Translations under genes and position numbers: made by a program
Assembly: GCA_003022905.1 (NCBI GenBank)
Contig: PXSE01000031.1
Span: 1 to 15,361 of the forward strand
From: Halobacteriales archaeon QS_9_68_42
GTDB lineage: Archaea; Halobacteriota; Halobacteria; Halobacteriales; Haloarculaceae
Direction: 5' to 3'
DNA: 15,361 nt
Shown: positions 7,292 to 13,195 of the stretch, piece by piece
How positions within the stretch are numbered: position 1 is the stretch's first letter
Layout of the letters: each line of letters opens with the position of its first letter
Notes under the pieces: model-generated
Database searches by the model: none
What the model was told of the DNA's origin: nothing
The model's input: only the letters and a program-made list of their open reading frames with translations

Positions 7292-8889
7292 CGTCGGCGC
7301 CGGGCGATCAACAGTGCCAGCCCCGCCGCGGCGAGGACCAGAAGCGGCGACAGCGAGCCGTCGCCGTCGCTGGTCGACTCAGTCACCTCGATTGGCTCCT
7401 GATACACCTCGGATATCTGCTCGTCGCCGCGCGCGTCGGTGTACTGGAAGTCCATCTCGATGGGGTAGGTGTTGGCGGTGGTGCCGCCGGCCGCCGAGAG
7501 CTCGAACCGGACGGTCGCGCTCTCGCCGGGCTCGAGTTCGTCGACGAACGACTCGTCGGTGCCCGTCGACAGCGGGCTGTCGGCGTAGAGGTTGGCCGTA
7601 ATGTCGGTCAGCGTCTCCTCGCGGTTGTTGGTCACCTCGACGGTCAGCGTCTCCGAACTTCCGGCCTCGATCCCGGTGGCCGCGTCGACCTCGAAGTCGG
7701 GCCGCCGGGGCGTCACCTCGACGCGGGCGGTCTGACGGTCGCTTCGGGCGTCGGACCCGCCGCTGGTGTACTCGACGACGAAGCCGAACTGCCGGGGACC
7801 GGGGTCGGCCTGCCCGCTGACCTCCGCCTCGTACTCGAAGGCCGCGGACTCGCCGGGTTCCAGCTCCGGCAACGCGTACTCGCCCTCGCCGAGGTCGATG
7901 CGCTCGCTGCCGGTCGTCGCCACGAGCACCGCGTCGTCGACGGCCGTCGGGCCCTCGTTGGTGACCACGCCCGTCACCCGGCCGCGGGCGCCGACCGACA
8001 GCGTCGTCTCGACATTGTCGACAGCGAAGGACTGTTCCTCGATCGGGGCGACCCCGAACGGGATGGGGCCGGCCTGTCTCGTCAAGCCGTCGCCGTCCTC
8101 GTAGGTGACCGTCGCCTCGGCGCTGAACCGCTCGGGCGCCGAGACGCTGGCGTCGTACTCGAGGGTGGTCGATTCGCCGGGGTCGAGCGTGCCGGCGAAC
8201 GCGCGGGTCGGCGCCTCCGCGCCGGCGCTCCCGACGGCGGCGCCCGCGGAGGTCGACCGGACGTCGATGCGGGCGTCGGTCGCCGGTTCGGTGCCCTCGT
8301 TGCGGACGGTGACGAGCAGCGAGCCGTCGCCGCCCACCTGGGCGTCCGTCTCGACATCCTCGACGGCAAAGCGGGGCTCGTCGGGCACGCGGAGGGTGAC
8401 GTCGAACCGCTCGGTCGCCTGCTCCTCGATGGTGCCGCCGTTCGGGCGGATGACCGTTCCGGTGTAGGCGTACTCGACGGTCACGTCGAGGCCGTAGGTC
8501 CCCGGCTCGGCGTCGCTGGGGACCGTCACGCGAATCGGCGCCGTCACCGGTGCTTGCGTGGTAACCGCCCCGGTGGCGACCGTGTCCGTCTCGACGGTTA
8601 TCGGCCCGTCCCCGCTGGCCGAGACCGTCACGCCGGTCGCTGTCGTCGGTCGGTCGTCGCCGCTGCCGGCTTGCAGGCCGCCGCGGTTGACGAGCTGGAG
8701 CTCCACCGTCGACTGGCCGACGCCCACCTCGTCGTCGGCAACGTGAACGCTGATGTCGGGCGACCCGGTGACGACGTCTTGGCCGGCGACGATTCCGGGG
8801 ACGGCGGCGGCGACGAGCAGACAGCCGACGAGGGCGGCGAGCGCCCTCACGGCGCCTTCGTCGGCGACGGTCGGCTGGCGGCGGTACAC
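7288..8889 (-). CDS. COG1361-type exported protein with CARDB-like repeats
   Basis: This 533-residue protein starts at GTG 8887-8889; no in-frame ATG lies between it and the upstream stop. A signal peptide ends near VAGQ (about residue 36). The mature protein is a chain of about four beta-sandwich repeats of the CARDB/NEW3 type, each with a phrase such as LDPGESTTLEYDA, LEPGESAAFEYEA or LEPGESATVRFEL. A single C-terminal helix ends in LLIARRRR, anchoring it in the membrane with the repeats outside. It lacks the PGF motif of archaeosortase substrates. The family is often annotated as S-layer domain protein. It is the first gene of an operon with the MMPL/RND exporter (ATGA overlap), so it probably acts as an external partner of that transporter. 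Confidence 0.85.
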   Translation of the reverse strand: MYRRQPTVADEGAVRALAALVGCLLVAAAVPGIVAGQDVVTGSPDISVHVADDEVGVGQSTVELQLVNRGGLQAGSGDDRPTTATGVTVSASGDGPITVETDTVATGAVTTQAPVTAPIRVTVPSDAEPGTYGLDVTVEYAYTGTVIRPNGGTIEEQATERFDVTLRVPDEPRFAVEDVETDAQVGGDGSLLVTVRNEGTEPATDARIDVRSTSAGAAVGSAGAEAPTRAFAGTLDPGESTTLEYDASVSAPERFSAEATVTYEDGDGLTRQAGPIPFGVAPIEEQSFAVDNVETTLSVGARGRVTGVVTNEGPTAVDDAVLVATTGSERIDLGEGEYALPELEPGESAAFEYEAEVSGQADPGPRQFGFVVEYTSGGSDARSDRQTARVEVTPRRPDFEVDAATGIEAGSSETLTVEVTNNREETLTDITANLYADSPLSTGTDESFVDELEPGESATVRFELSAAGGTTANTYPIEMDFQYTDARGDEQISEVYQEPIEVTESTSDGDGSLSPLLVLAAAGLALLIARRRR

Positions 8890-8992
8890 GGGTCGGAACC
8901 GGGGCAGGACGAACGCGGGCGGACGCCGCTACGCCCCCACCCCTGGAGGGACACGTCGCGGGTCATCGAACGTCTGTTGCTGTCCGGGAACG

Positions 8993-9003
8993 GTGAAAAA
9001 TGT
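8993..9003 (-). promoter_or_regulatory. Possible promoter of the COG1361-RND operon
   Basis: On the minus strand this AT-rich stretch reads ACATTTTTCAC and is the only clear TATA-like sequence upstream of GTG 8889. It predicts a transcription start near 8970 and a leader of roughly 80 bases, long for a haloarchaeon, so the assignment is tentative. Confidence 0.3.
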
Positions 9004-9036
9004 ACGCCCCGGGTTCCGAGGTGAGCGGCAGCCCCT

Positions 9037-9126
9037 GGGCTACGGGCGCTCCTGCTCGGCAGCGTTGCCGAGACGGTGGTCCGTCGCTCGCCGGTTCCAG
9101 TCACCATCGTCCGCGGCGAGCACTGA
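9037..9126 (+). pseudogene. C-terminal remnant of a UspA-family gene
   Basis: In the frame that closes at TGA 9124-9126 the translation is GLRALLLGSVAETVVRR followed by SPVPVTIVRGEH. This closely resembles the end of universal stress proteins, where LLGSVAExVVRxxxxPVxxVR forms the last helix and strand. The nucleotide-binding part and any start codon are missing: the frame is closed by a TGA at 9022-9024, and no other UspA segment is recognisable upstream in any frame. It is therefore a truncated remnant. Its stop codon lies at the first bases of repeat copy E3, as for the other two copies. The identification rests on a short stretch. Confidence 0.6.
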
Positions 9127-9211
9127 TGCCGATTGCCGCAGGTCGTTCCGGCGCCGACCGCACGCCCCCGTGCGGTCGCACCGGTACACAGCTACAGCGA
9201 TGGGTATGACC
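9123..9211 (-). repeat. ~88-bp palindromic repeat, copy E3
   Basis: Read on the minus strand this copy begins GTCATACC and contains TGTGTACCGGTGCGACCG; it aligns without gaps to the first 38 bases of E1 and E2 and ends in CATCAG. The inner stem is very strong (GCGACCGCACG against CGTGCGGTCG). The outer arms have drifted and pair poorly, so this copy looks older. Its 3' end coincides with the stop codon of the UspA remnant (CACTGAT). It lies 43 bases before the preferred SRPBCC start. Confidence 0.75.
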
Positions 9212-9254
9212 GCCGGCCGCACCCGTTATGACGGTCCCCGTCGAAGGGCCGGAC

Positions 9255-9632
9255 ATGAAAGCGTCCGCGGAGACGATGATCGACCGGCCGCGCGCTGCGG
9301 TCTTCGAGTACATGGACGTCCCCGAGAACCAGGCGCGGATCTCGCCGCGGCTCTCGGCCGTCGAGACGCTCGGCACGTTCGACAACGGCGGCAAGCGGGC
9401 GGGTTACACCTACCGGCTGTTCGGCCTCCCGTTCGAGGGCGAGGTCAAGTGGACCTTCGAGACTGTCGACGACGGCACGCTCGTCACCTACACCGCCGAG
9501 TACGACCTCGGACTGCCGCCGGTCGTGCGGTGGTTCGTCCGGCCGCTCGTGACCCGGGTGAACCGCCGAGAACTCGATCGAACTCTTCAAAACCTCAACG
9601 AACGGATGTCGAACGACGACGATTTCTCCTGA
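9255..9632 (+). CDS. SRPBCC-family protein
   Basis: The protein is 125 residues from ATG 9255. It shows the START/polyketide-cyclase-like pattern: an N-terminal strand with KASAETMIDRPRAAVFEYM, a central DNGGKRAGYTYRLFGLPF and EVKWTFETVDDGTLVTYTAE, and a long C-terminal helix (RPLVTRVNRRELDRTLQNL). These single-domain helix-grip proteins bind hydrophobic ligands in a cavity; the ligand here is unknown. I prefer ATG 9255 because GTTATGA at 9225-9231 sits about 27 bases before it and could be a TATA box; ATG 9228 would add nine residues (MTVPVEGPD). It lies 65 bp before the halorhodopsin gene on the same strand. A link with retinal or carotenoid handling is possible but only inferred from position. 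Confidence 0.82.
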   Translation: MKASAETMIDRPRAAVFEYMDVPENQARISPRLSAVETLGTFDNGGKRAGYTYRLFGLPFEGEVKWTFETVDDGTLVTYTAEYDLGLPPVVRWFVRPLVTRVNRRELDRTLQNLNERMSNDDDFS

Positions 9633-9663
9633 TTTCAGATTTCACCCCCCTTTGTTGGGTGTT

Positions 9664-9673
9664 CGTTTTAGTA
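9664..9673 (+). promoter_or_regulatory. TATA-like box for halorhodopsin
   Basis: CGTTTTAGTA lies in an AT-richer patch between the SRPBCC stop and ATG 9698, centred about 29 bases before the start codon. This predicts a leader of only a few bases, as is known for haloarchaeal rhodopsin genes. It indicates a separate transcript for the pump. Confidence 0.5.
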
Positions 9674-9697
9674 TCTTCCGCGTTCAATTATGCGTGC

Positions 9698-10576
9698 ATG
9701 CCACAGTTACCAGCCACTGCCGCAGCGTTCGTAGGGACCCTCCCGCTCCAGGAGTCGGCAAGCCAGGGCGAGATATTCGAGTACATCGCGGGTGACACAC
9801 TGCTCGCGAGTTCGCTGTACGCCAACATCGTGCTCGCGGGACTGGCGATACTGGCCTTCGCCTGGCTGGCCCGCGGCCTTGAGGACCCGCGGGCGAAGCT
9901 CATCGTCGTCGCGACGATGACGGTCCCGGTCGTCTCGCTGGCGAGCTACACGGGGCTCGCCTCCGGGCTCACGATAAGCATCCTCGAGATGCCGCCCGGG
10001 CATCCGGCCATCGACGGCTCCTACGTGACGGTCGGCGGCCAGGAGGGCGTCGTCTCGCTGTGGGGCCGGTACCTCACGTGGGCACTGTCGACGCCGGCCA
10101 TCCTGCTCGCGCTCGGCCTACTCGCGGGCTCGAACGTCACCAAGCTGCTTACCGCCATCGTCTTCGACATTGCGATGTGCGTCACCGGGCTGGCGGCCGC
10201 GCTGACGACGTCCAGCCTGGCGCTCCGGTGGTTCTGGTTTGCGATGAGCTGTGCGTTCTTCGTCGTCGTGCTGTACATCCTGCTGGCGGAGTGGCCCGCC
10301 GACGCCGCCAGGGCCGGAACCGACGACATCTTCGGGACGCTGAAGTACCTGACCGTCGTGATGTGGCTCGCCTACCCCATCGTGTGGGCGCTCGGCGTCG
10401 AGGGGCTGGCGCTGTTGCCGCTCGGGGTCACTTCATGGGCCTACAGCGCCCTCGACATCGTCGCGAAGTACATCTTCGGCTTCCTGGTGGTCCGCTACGT
10501 CGCCGACGAGCCGTCGGGCGTCACGGCGGGCGCCGACTACGGCGCGACGTCGGGGTTCGCGCCGGCCGACGACTGA
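9698..10576 (+). CDS. hop: Halorhodopsin, light-driven chloride pump
   Basis: This 292-residue seven-helix retinal protein moves chloride into the cell with light energy. The pump type is set by helix C, RYLTWALSTPAILLALG (residues 124-140). At the positions of bacteriorhodopsin Asp85, Thr89 and Asp96 it has Thr127, Ser131 and Ala138, the TSA motif of halorhodopsins. Arg124, Asp253 and the retinal lysine Lys257 (SALDIVAKYIF) are present. Helix D-E has KLLTAIVFDIAMCVTGL, typical of the family. The B-C loop between MPPGH and WGRY is 19 residues, closer to what I recall of the Halobacterium type than of the shorter Natronomonas one. The C-terminus ends in APADD as in known halorhodopsins. ATG 9698 is preceded by a TATA-like box. 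No brp/blh retinal-synthesis gene is in the window. Confidence 0.97.
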   Translation: MPQLPATAAAFVGTLPLQESASQGEIFEYIAGDTLLASSLYANIVLAGLAILAFAWLARGLEDPRAKLIVVATMTVPVVSLASYTGLASGLTISILEMPPGHPAIDGSYVTVGGQEGVVSLWGRYLTWALSTPAILLALGLLAGSNVTKLLTAIVFDIAMCVTGLAAALTTSSLALRWFWFAMSCAFFVVVLYILLAEWPADAARAGTDDIFGTLKYLTVVMWLAYPIVWALGVEGLALLPLGVTSWAYSALDIVAKYIFGFLVVRYVADEPSGVTAGADYGATSGFAPADD

Positions 10577-10696
10577 TACGGCCGGCCGCGACCCGCGAGC
10601 GGTCCGTTGCGACACCCGACCGGGTCGTTCCCGAGAGCCGACGTCTCGGCGGTGCCAGGATGTTACAGTCGGCGTGACCGCTCTCCGTACCGAAAC

Positions 10697-10704
10697 TCAT
10701 AAAC
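10697..10704 (+). promoter_or_regulatory. TATA-like box for tRNA-Ser
   Basis: TCATAAAC is an AT-rich patch centred about 29 bases before the first tRNA base at 10730, the expected spacing for an archaeal promoter starting a few bases before the mature 5' end. The call rests on spacing and composition. Confidence 0.45.
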
Positions 10705-10729
10705 TCGATACCCCCCGACGTTGGAATGA

Positions 10730-10814
10730 GCCGAGGTAGCCTAGCCCGGCCAAGGCGGTTGCTTCGAGAGCAACTGTCCGTCAGGACTCGTGAGTTCAAA
10801 TCTCACCCTCGGCG
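10730..10814 (+). tRNA. tRNA-Ser (anticodon CGA)
   Basis: The acceptor strands GCCGAGG (10730-10736) and CCTCGGC (10807-10813) pair perfectly and are followed by discriminator G (10814), as expected for serine. The anticodon arm is GTTGC-TTCGAGA-GCAAC with anticodon CGA, reading UCG. A long variable arm (GTCC-GTCA-GGAC) makes it class II. The T arm is GTGAG-TTCAAAT-CTCAC. The terminal CCA is not encoded. No intron is visible. The 3' part of this gene, from the T loop onward, recurs twice downstream. Confidence 0.95.
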
Positions 10815-10881
10815 CTTTCTGCCGCGGACCACGAACGAGGAGCGGCGCGACGAGTGAGTCCGCCCGCGACGAGACGTCGCC

Positions 10882-10897
10882 GTGAATTTGAACCCTG
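10882..10897 (-). repeat. Inverted T-arm-like copy, unit 1
   Basis: GTGAATTTGAACCCTG contains ATTTGAACC (10886-10894), the exact reverse complement of GGTTCAAAT at 10941-10949. A second inner pair, GCCAG (10897-10901) with CTGGC (10933-10937), extends this into a long hairpin ending at the next tRNA-end copy. Confidence 0.6.
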
Positions 10898-10940
10898 CCA
10901 GGCGCGCAGCAAACGCGGGTGAGCGAGCACGTCTGGCTCC

Positions 10941-10970
10941 GGTTCAAATCTCACCCTCGGCGCTTCTGCG
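10941..10970 (+). repeat. tRNA-Ser 3'-end copy 2
   Basis: From 10942 this copy is identical to the tRNA T loop, T stem and acceptor 3' strand (10794-10814) and continues for two more bases; the next base differs by one T fewer. It lacks the 5' acceptor, D and anticodon arms, so it cannot be a tRNA gene. It is a candidate attR-type site. Confidence 0.8.
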
Positions 10971-11037
10971 ACGAACTATCACCGCGCAGTGCCGAGCACG
11001 GCGAGGCCTGCGCGGAACCTGTAAGTCGGGCACGTTA

Positions 11038-11056
11038 CCGTGAATTTGAACCCTGG
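11038..11056 (-). repeat. Inverted T-arm-like copy, unit 2
   Basis: CCGTGAATTTGAACCCTG repeats the unit-1 sequence at 10880-10897. Its ATTTGAACC (11044-11052) pairs with GGTTCAAAT at 11107-11115. Inside are GGAG/CTCC (11056-11059 with 11099-11102) and the tight hairpin GGCGC-GAA-GCGCC (11074-11086). Confidence 0.6.
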
Positions 11057-11106
11057 GAGTCACGGCCCGCGCAGGCGCGAAGCGCCGAGCAGGAATGTCT
11101 CCATCC

Positions 11107-11139
11107 GGTTCAAATCTCACCCTCGGCGCTTCTGCGACG
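11107..11139 (+). repeat. tRNA-Ser 3'-end copy 3
   Basis: This copy is identical to copy 2 for at least 30 bases, including the preceding CC, and related beyond it to about 11173. From the GTTCAAAT core it matches the mature tRNA 3' end exactly. No tRNA 5' half precedes it. Confidence 0.8.
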
Positions 11140-11312
11140 GACCATCGCCGCGCGGGGCCGAGCACGGCGAGACGCGACCGAAGCGAGCGTCTCAACATGA
11201 GTGAGCGACGAAGCCGCAAGCCCGGCAAGGCCTGCGCGGGGCCCGAGAGCCGCGAACGCCGTCGTGGATCTAAGAGTCAAGAATGATATCAATCTTTAGT
11301 AGCGCGGGAGCT

Positions 11313-11329
11313 CGAAGCATTCGGCTTCG
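11313..11329. other. Short hairpin CGAAGC-N5-GCTTCG
   Basis: A perfect 6-bp inverted repeat with a five-base loop lies just after an AT-rich patch (11281-11300) and before the predicted TATA box of the surface-protein gene. It could be an operator, a terminator of read-through from the tRNA array, or chance. Confidence 0.4.
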
Positions 11330-11349
11330 TTCATTCGATCATCACGGGA

Positions 11350-11359
11350 AAACATTTAA
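11350..11359 (+). promoter_or_regulatory. TATA-like box for the PGF-CTERM protein gene
   Basis: AAACATTTAA is the clearest TATA-like sequence upstream of the surface-protein gene. It predicts a start near 11383 and therefore a leader of about 80-100 bases, depending on the ATG. The leader contains the hairpin CCGGCC-ATTCC-GGCCGG at 11418-11434. A leader this long is uncommon in haloarchaea. Confidence 0.4.
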
Positions 11360-11484
11360 CGGACCAACGAGAGGTTCCGTCAGTAGCGAAGCCCCGTTCC
11401 CCGGAGACGGACCGCACCCGGCCATTCCGGCCGGTCGGGCGGCGACGCCAGCCTGCTTCGGGAATGGGACTCACGCCACCCACC

Positions 11485-12822
11485 ATGACACCCAAACGCA
11501 ACTGGTTCCCGGCGATCGTATCGCTATCCTTCCTCCTGGTCGCCCTCGCCGTCGCGGGCATCGGGCTCGCGGGCACCGCGGCCGCACAGGACAACTCGGG
11601 CGGCAACTTCGTCGTCAACATCAACGACACGAACAGCCCCGTGACGGAGAACGACACCCTCGAGGTGGAGGTCATCGTCGAGAACACGGGCAGCGAGACC
11701 GACAGCCAGGAGATTTACCTGAACACGAGCGGCACCCAACGGGACGTCGAGACCATCGCGCTGGACCCCGGCGCGTCGTTCAGCAAGAACCTGACCTGGG
11801 ACACCGAGTCGGGCGACGCCGGCCAGTACACGATCAACGTCTCCAGCGAGGACGACTTCAGCACCCGGACGGTGACAGTCGACGACGTTTCCGAGTTCGA
11901 CGTCGAGATAGACTCGGTCAACGAGCCGGTCCGGGAGGGCGACACCCTCGAGGTCGAGGCGGTCGTCGAGAACACCGGCGCCTCCTCGGACACCCAGGAA
12001 ATCGAACTCGAACTCGACGGCGTCGTCCGGGACTCGGAGACGCTGTCGCTCAACAGCGGCAACTCGGGGCTGGTCACCCTGGAGTGGGAGACCGACACCG
12101 GCAACGCCGGCGAATACGAGGCCAATGTCTCCAGCGAGACGGATACCGAGTCCACACAGGTGGACGTCAACGCCCCACCGTCGGCGAGTTTCACGCGTGA
12201 CCGGGCCGTTCCGAACGTGAACGAGGCCGTCACCTTCGACGGGAGCGGGTCGACCGACGCCGACGGCCAGGTCGTCCGGTACACCTGGGCGGTTGACGGC
12301 CAGAACGTCTCCGGGTCCGAGACATTCACCTACACGTTCACCGAGTCCGGCGACTACGAGGTGCGGCTCTACGTCACCGACGACGACGGGGTCTCGGCGA
12401 CGACGACGCGCACCGTCACGGTCAACGCCCCGCCGACGGCGTCGATTCCGCCGGTGAACGCCACCGTCGGCGAGGAAACCATCGTCGAGGCGAACGCGAG
12501 CGACGACGACACCATCGCCCGCTACGAGTGGTACGTCGACGGCGAACCGGTCTCGACCGGGGAACCCCTCTCGTACACGTTCGATGAGAGCGGGACCTAC
12601 CAAGTGCGACTCGAGGTGTCCGACAACAACGGCGCCACGACGGCGACCACGAGGGCCGTCAATGTCGAGAGCGACGAGACGCCGACGGCCACCAACACGC
12701 CGACAGCGACGGCCACTGACACCGAGGAACCGGCCGCCGAGGACGGACCCGGCTTCGGGGTCGGCGTCGCGCTGCTGGCCGCCGTCGCCGTGGCGCTGAT
12801 CGCCCGGCGGCGGTCAGCCTAA
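11485..12822 (+). CDS. PGF-CTERM surface protein with CARDB and PKD domains
   Basis: This 445-residue protein starts at ATG 11485; ATG 11464 is a seven-residue-longer alternative. A Sec signal peptide ends near AAAQ (about residue 35). Two CARDB-like repeats follow (about 41-132 and 137-229), each with TLEVEVIVENTG or TLEVEAVVENTG near its start. Two PKD domains come next (about 231-313 and 315-394), with FTYTFTESGDYEVRLYV and LSYTFDESGTYQVRLEV motifs. A Thr/Pro linker with likely O-glycosylation (398-419) leads to DGPGFGVGVALLAAVAVALIA and RRRSA. That tripartite tail is the PGF-CTERM sorting signal, which archaeosortase A removes while attaching a lipid. Several N-x-S/T sites suggest N-glycosylation. 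The protein is probably structural or adhesive at the surface. Its TAA overlaps the stop codon of the convergent small membrane protein gene. Confidence 0.92.
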   Translation: MTPKRNWFPAIVSLSFLLVALAVAGIGLAGTAAAQDNSGGNFVVNINDTNSPVTENDTLEVEVIVENTGSETDSQEIYLNTSGTQRDVETIALDPGASFSKNLTWDTESGDAGQYTINVSSEDDFSTRTVTVDDVSEFDVEIDSVNEPVREGDTLEVEAVVENTGASSDTQEIELELDGVVRDSETLSLNSGNSGLVTLEWETDTGNAGEYEANVSSETDTESTQVDVNAPPSASFTRDRAVPNVNEAVTFDGSGSTDADGQVVRYTWAVDGQNVSGSETFTYTFTESGDYEVRLYVTDDDGVSATTTRTVTVNAPPTASIPPVNATVGEETIVEANASDDDTIARYEWYVDGEPVSTGEPLSYTFDESGTYQVRLEVSDNNGATTATTRAVNVESDETPTATNTPTATATDTEEPAAEDGPGFGVGVALLAAVAVALIARRRSA

Positions 12823-13070
12823 ACTCCGCCGTCGTAGTCACCGTCACCGGTCCTGTTCTCCGCGAAGCCGCCCCGGATGGCTATCCAGCCGATGGCCGAG
12901 ACGAACAGTATCGGCGGCAGGAGCAGAAAGCCCCACAGCGGGTCCAGCCCCCACTGCAGTATCAGAAGCAGGTTACCGATGCCCAGCGCGACGAACGGCA
13001 GGATGACGACGGTCGCCAGCCTCCGGCCGCGTCGGAAGCCGCTATCGTCCGAGCGCTCGGCTTCGTCCAT
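12819..13070 (-). CDS. Small two-helix membrane protein, unknown function
   Basis: This 83-residue protein starts at ATG 13068-13070; the longer open frame upstream is low-complexity and unlikely. It has an acidic N-terminus (MDEAERSDD), a basic patch (FRRGRR) and two hydrophobic helices (about residues 19-40 and 44-66) with an IGWIAIRGGF exit. The C-terminus is acidic. I do not recognise a family. A T-rich TATTGC-like patch (GCTTTTGCG on the minus strand, near 13093-13101) lies about 28 bases upstream and suits a near-leaderless transcript. Its TAG (12819-12821) shares bases with the TAA of the convergent surface-protein gene, so the two genes have no spacer. Confidence 0.7.
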   Translation of the reverse strand: MDEAERSDDSGFRRGRRLATVVILPFVALGIGNLLLILQWGLDPLWGFLLLPPILFVSAIGWIAIRGGFAENRTGDGDYDGGV

Positions 13071-13169
13071 GCCCGCTCTTCGGCGGCCGGACGCAAAAGC
13101 CGCCCGCTCGGCGTCCAGTTTGTTCGACCTTCGAAAGATTGATATTAGACAAGCATAAATAGAAAACTG

Positions 13170-13192
13170 GCGCCGAGGACACCACTCGGCGC
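13170..13192 (-). terminator. Hairpin terminator candidate
   Basis: GCGCCGAG (13170-13177) and CTCGGCGC (13185-13192) form a perfect 8-bp stem with a seven-base loop. On the minus strand the stem is followed by CAGTTTTCTATTTATG, a T-rich run that suits archaeal termination. It lies 113 bases beyond the stop codon of the minus-strand gene at 13305-13589 and probably ends that transcript. Confidence 0.55.
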
Positions 13193-13195
13193 GAA

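Larger units (their letters stand above)
10815..11280 (+). repeat. Gene-free array of tRNA-Ser 3'-end copies
   Basis: I see no credible gene between the tRNA and the surface-protein gene; all open frames here are GC-driven. The stretch instead holds two direct copies of the tRNA 3' end, spaced 148 and 166 bp from one to the next counting from the tRNA itself, with an inverted T-arm-like sequence before each copy. The two later units also share flanking sequence (CTTCTGCGACG, then GCCGAGCACGGCGAG). The array fades out after about 11180. It resembles a series of attachment-site scars or a tandem duplication seeded by the tRNA end. Confidence 0.75.

Noticed and set aside
7210..9024. Long plus-strand open frame of about 600 codons
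   Set aside because: It runs antisense to the COG1361 protein gene and has the low-complexity Arg/Gly/Val/Ala composition of a GC-driven shadow; the opposite frame has a signal peptide, repeats and a membrane anchor.
9698..10576. Bacteriorhodopsin-type proton pump
   Set aside because: The helix C positions are Thr, Ser, Ala instead of Asp, Thr, Asp, which is the chloride-pump signature.
10941..11139. Extra tRNA-Ser genes
   Set aside because: The two copies contain only the T arm and 3' acceptor strand. No 5' acceptor strand, D arm or anticodon arm precedes them.
10919..11292. Several small open frames in the tRNA array
   Set aside because: They owe their similarity to each other to the underlying tRNA-end repeats and are present on both strands; no start signals or protein motifs were seen.
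11524..12603. Minus-strand open frame opposite the PGF-CTERM gene
   Set aside because: It is a shadow of the CARDB/PKD repeats; the plus frame has a signal peptide and a canonical sorting tail.
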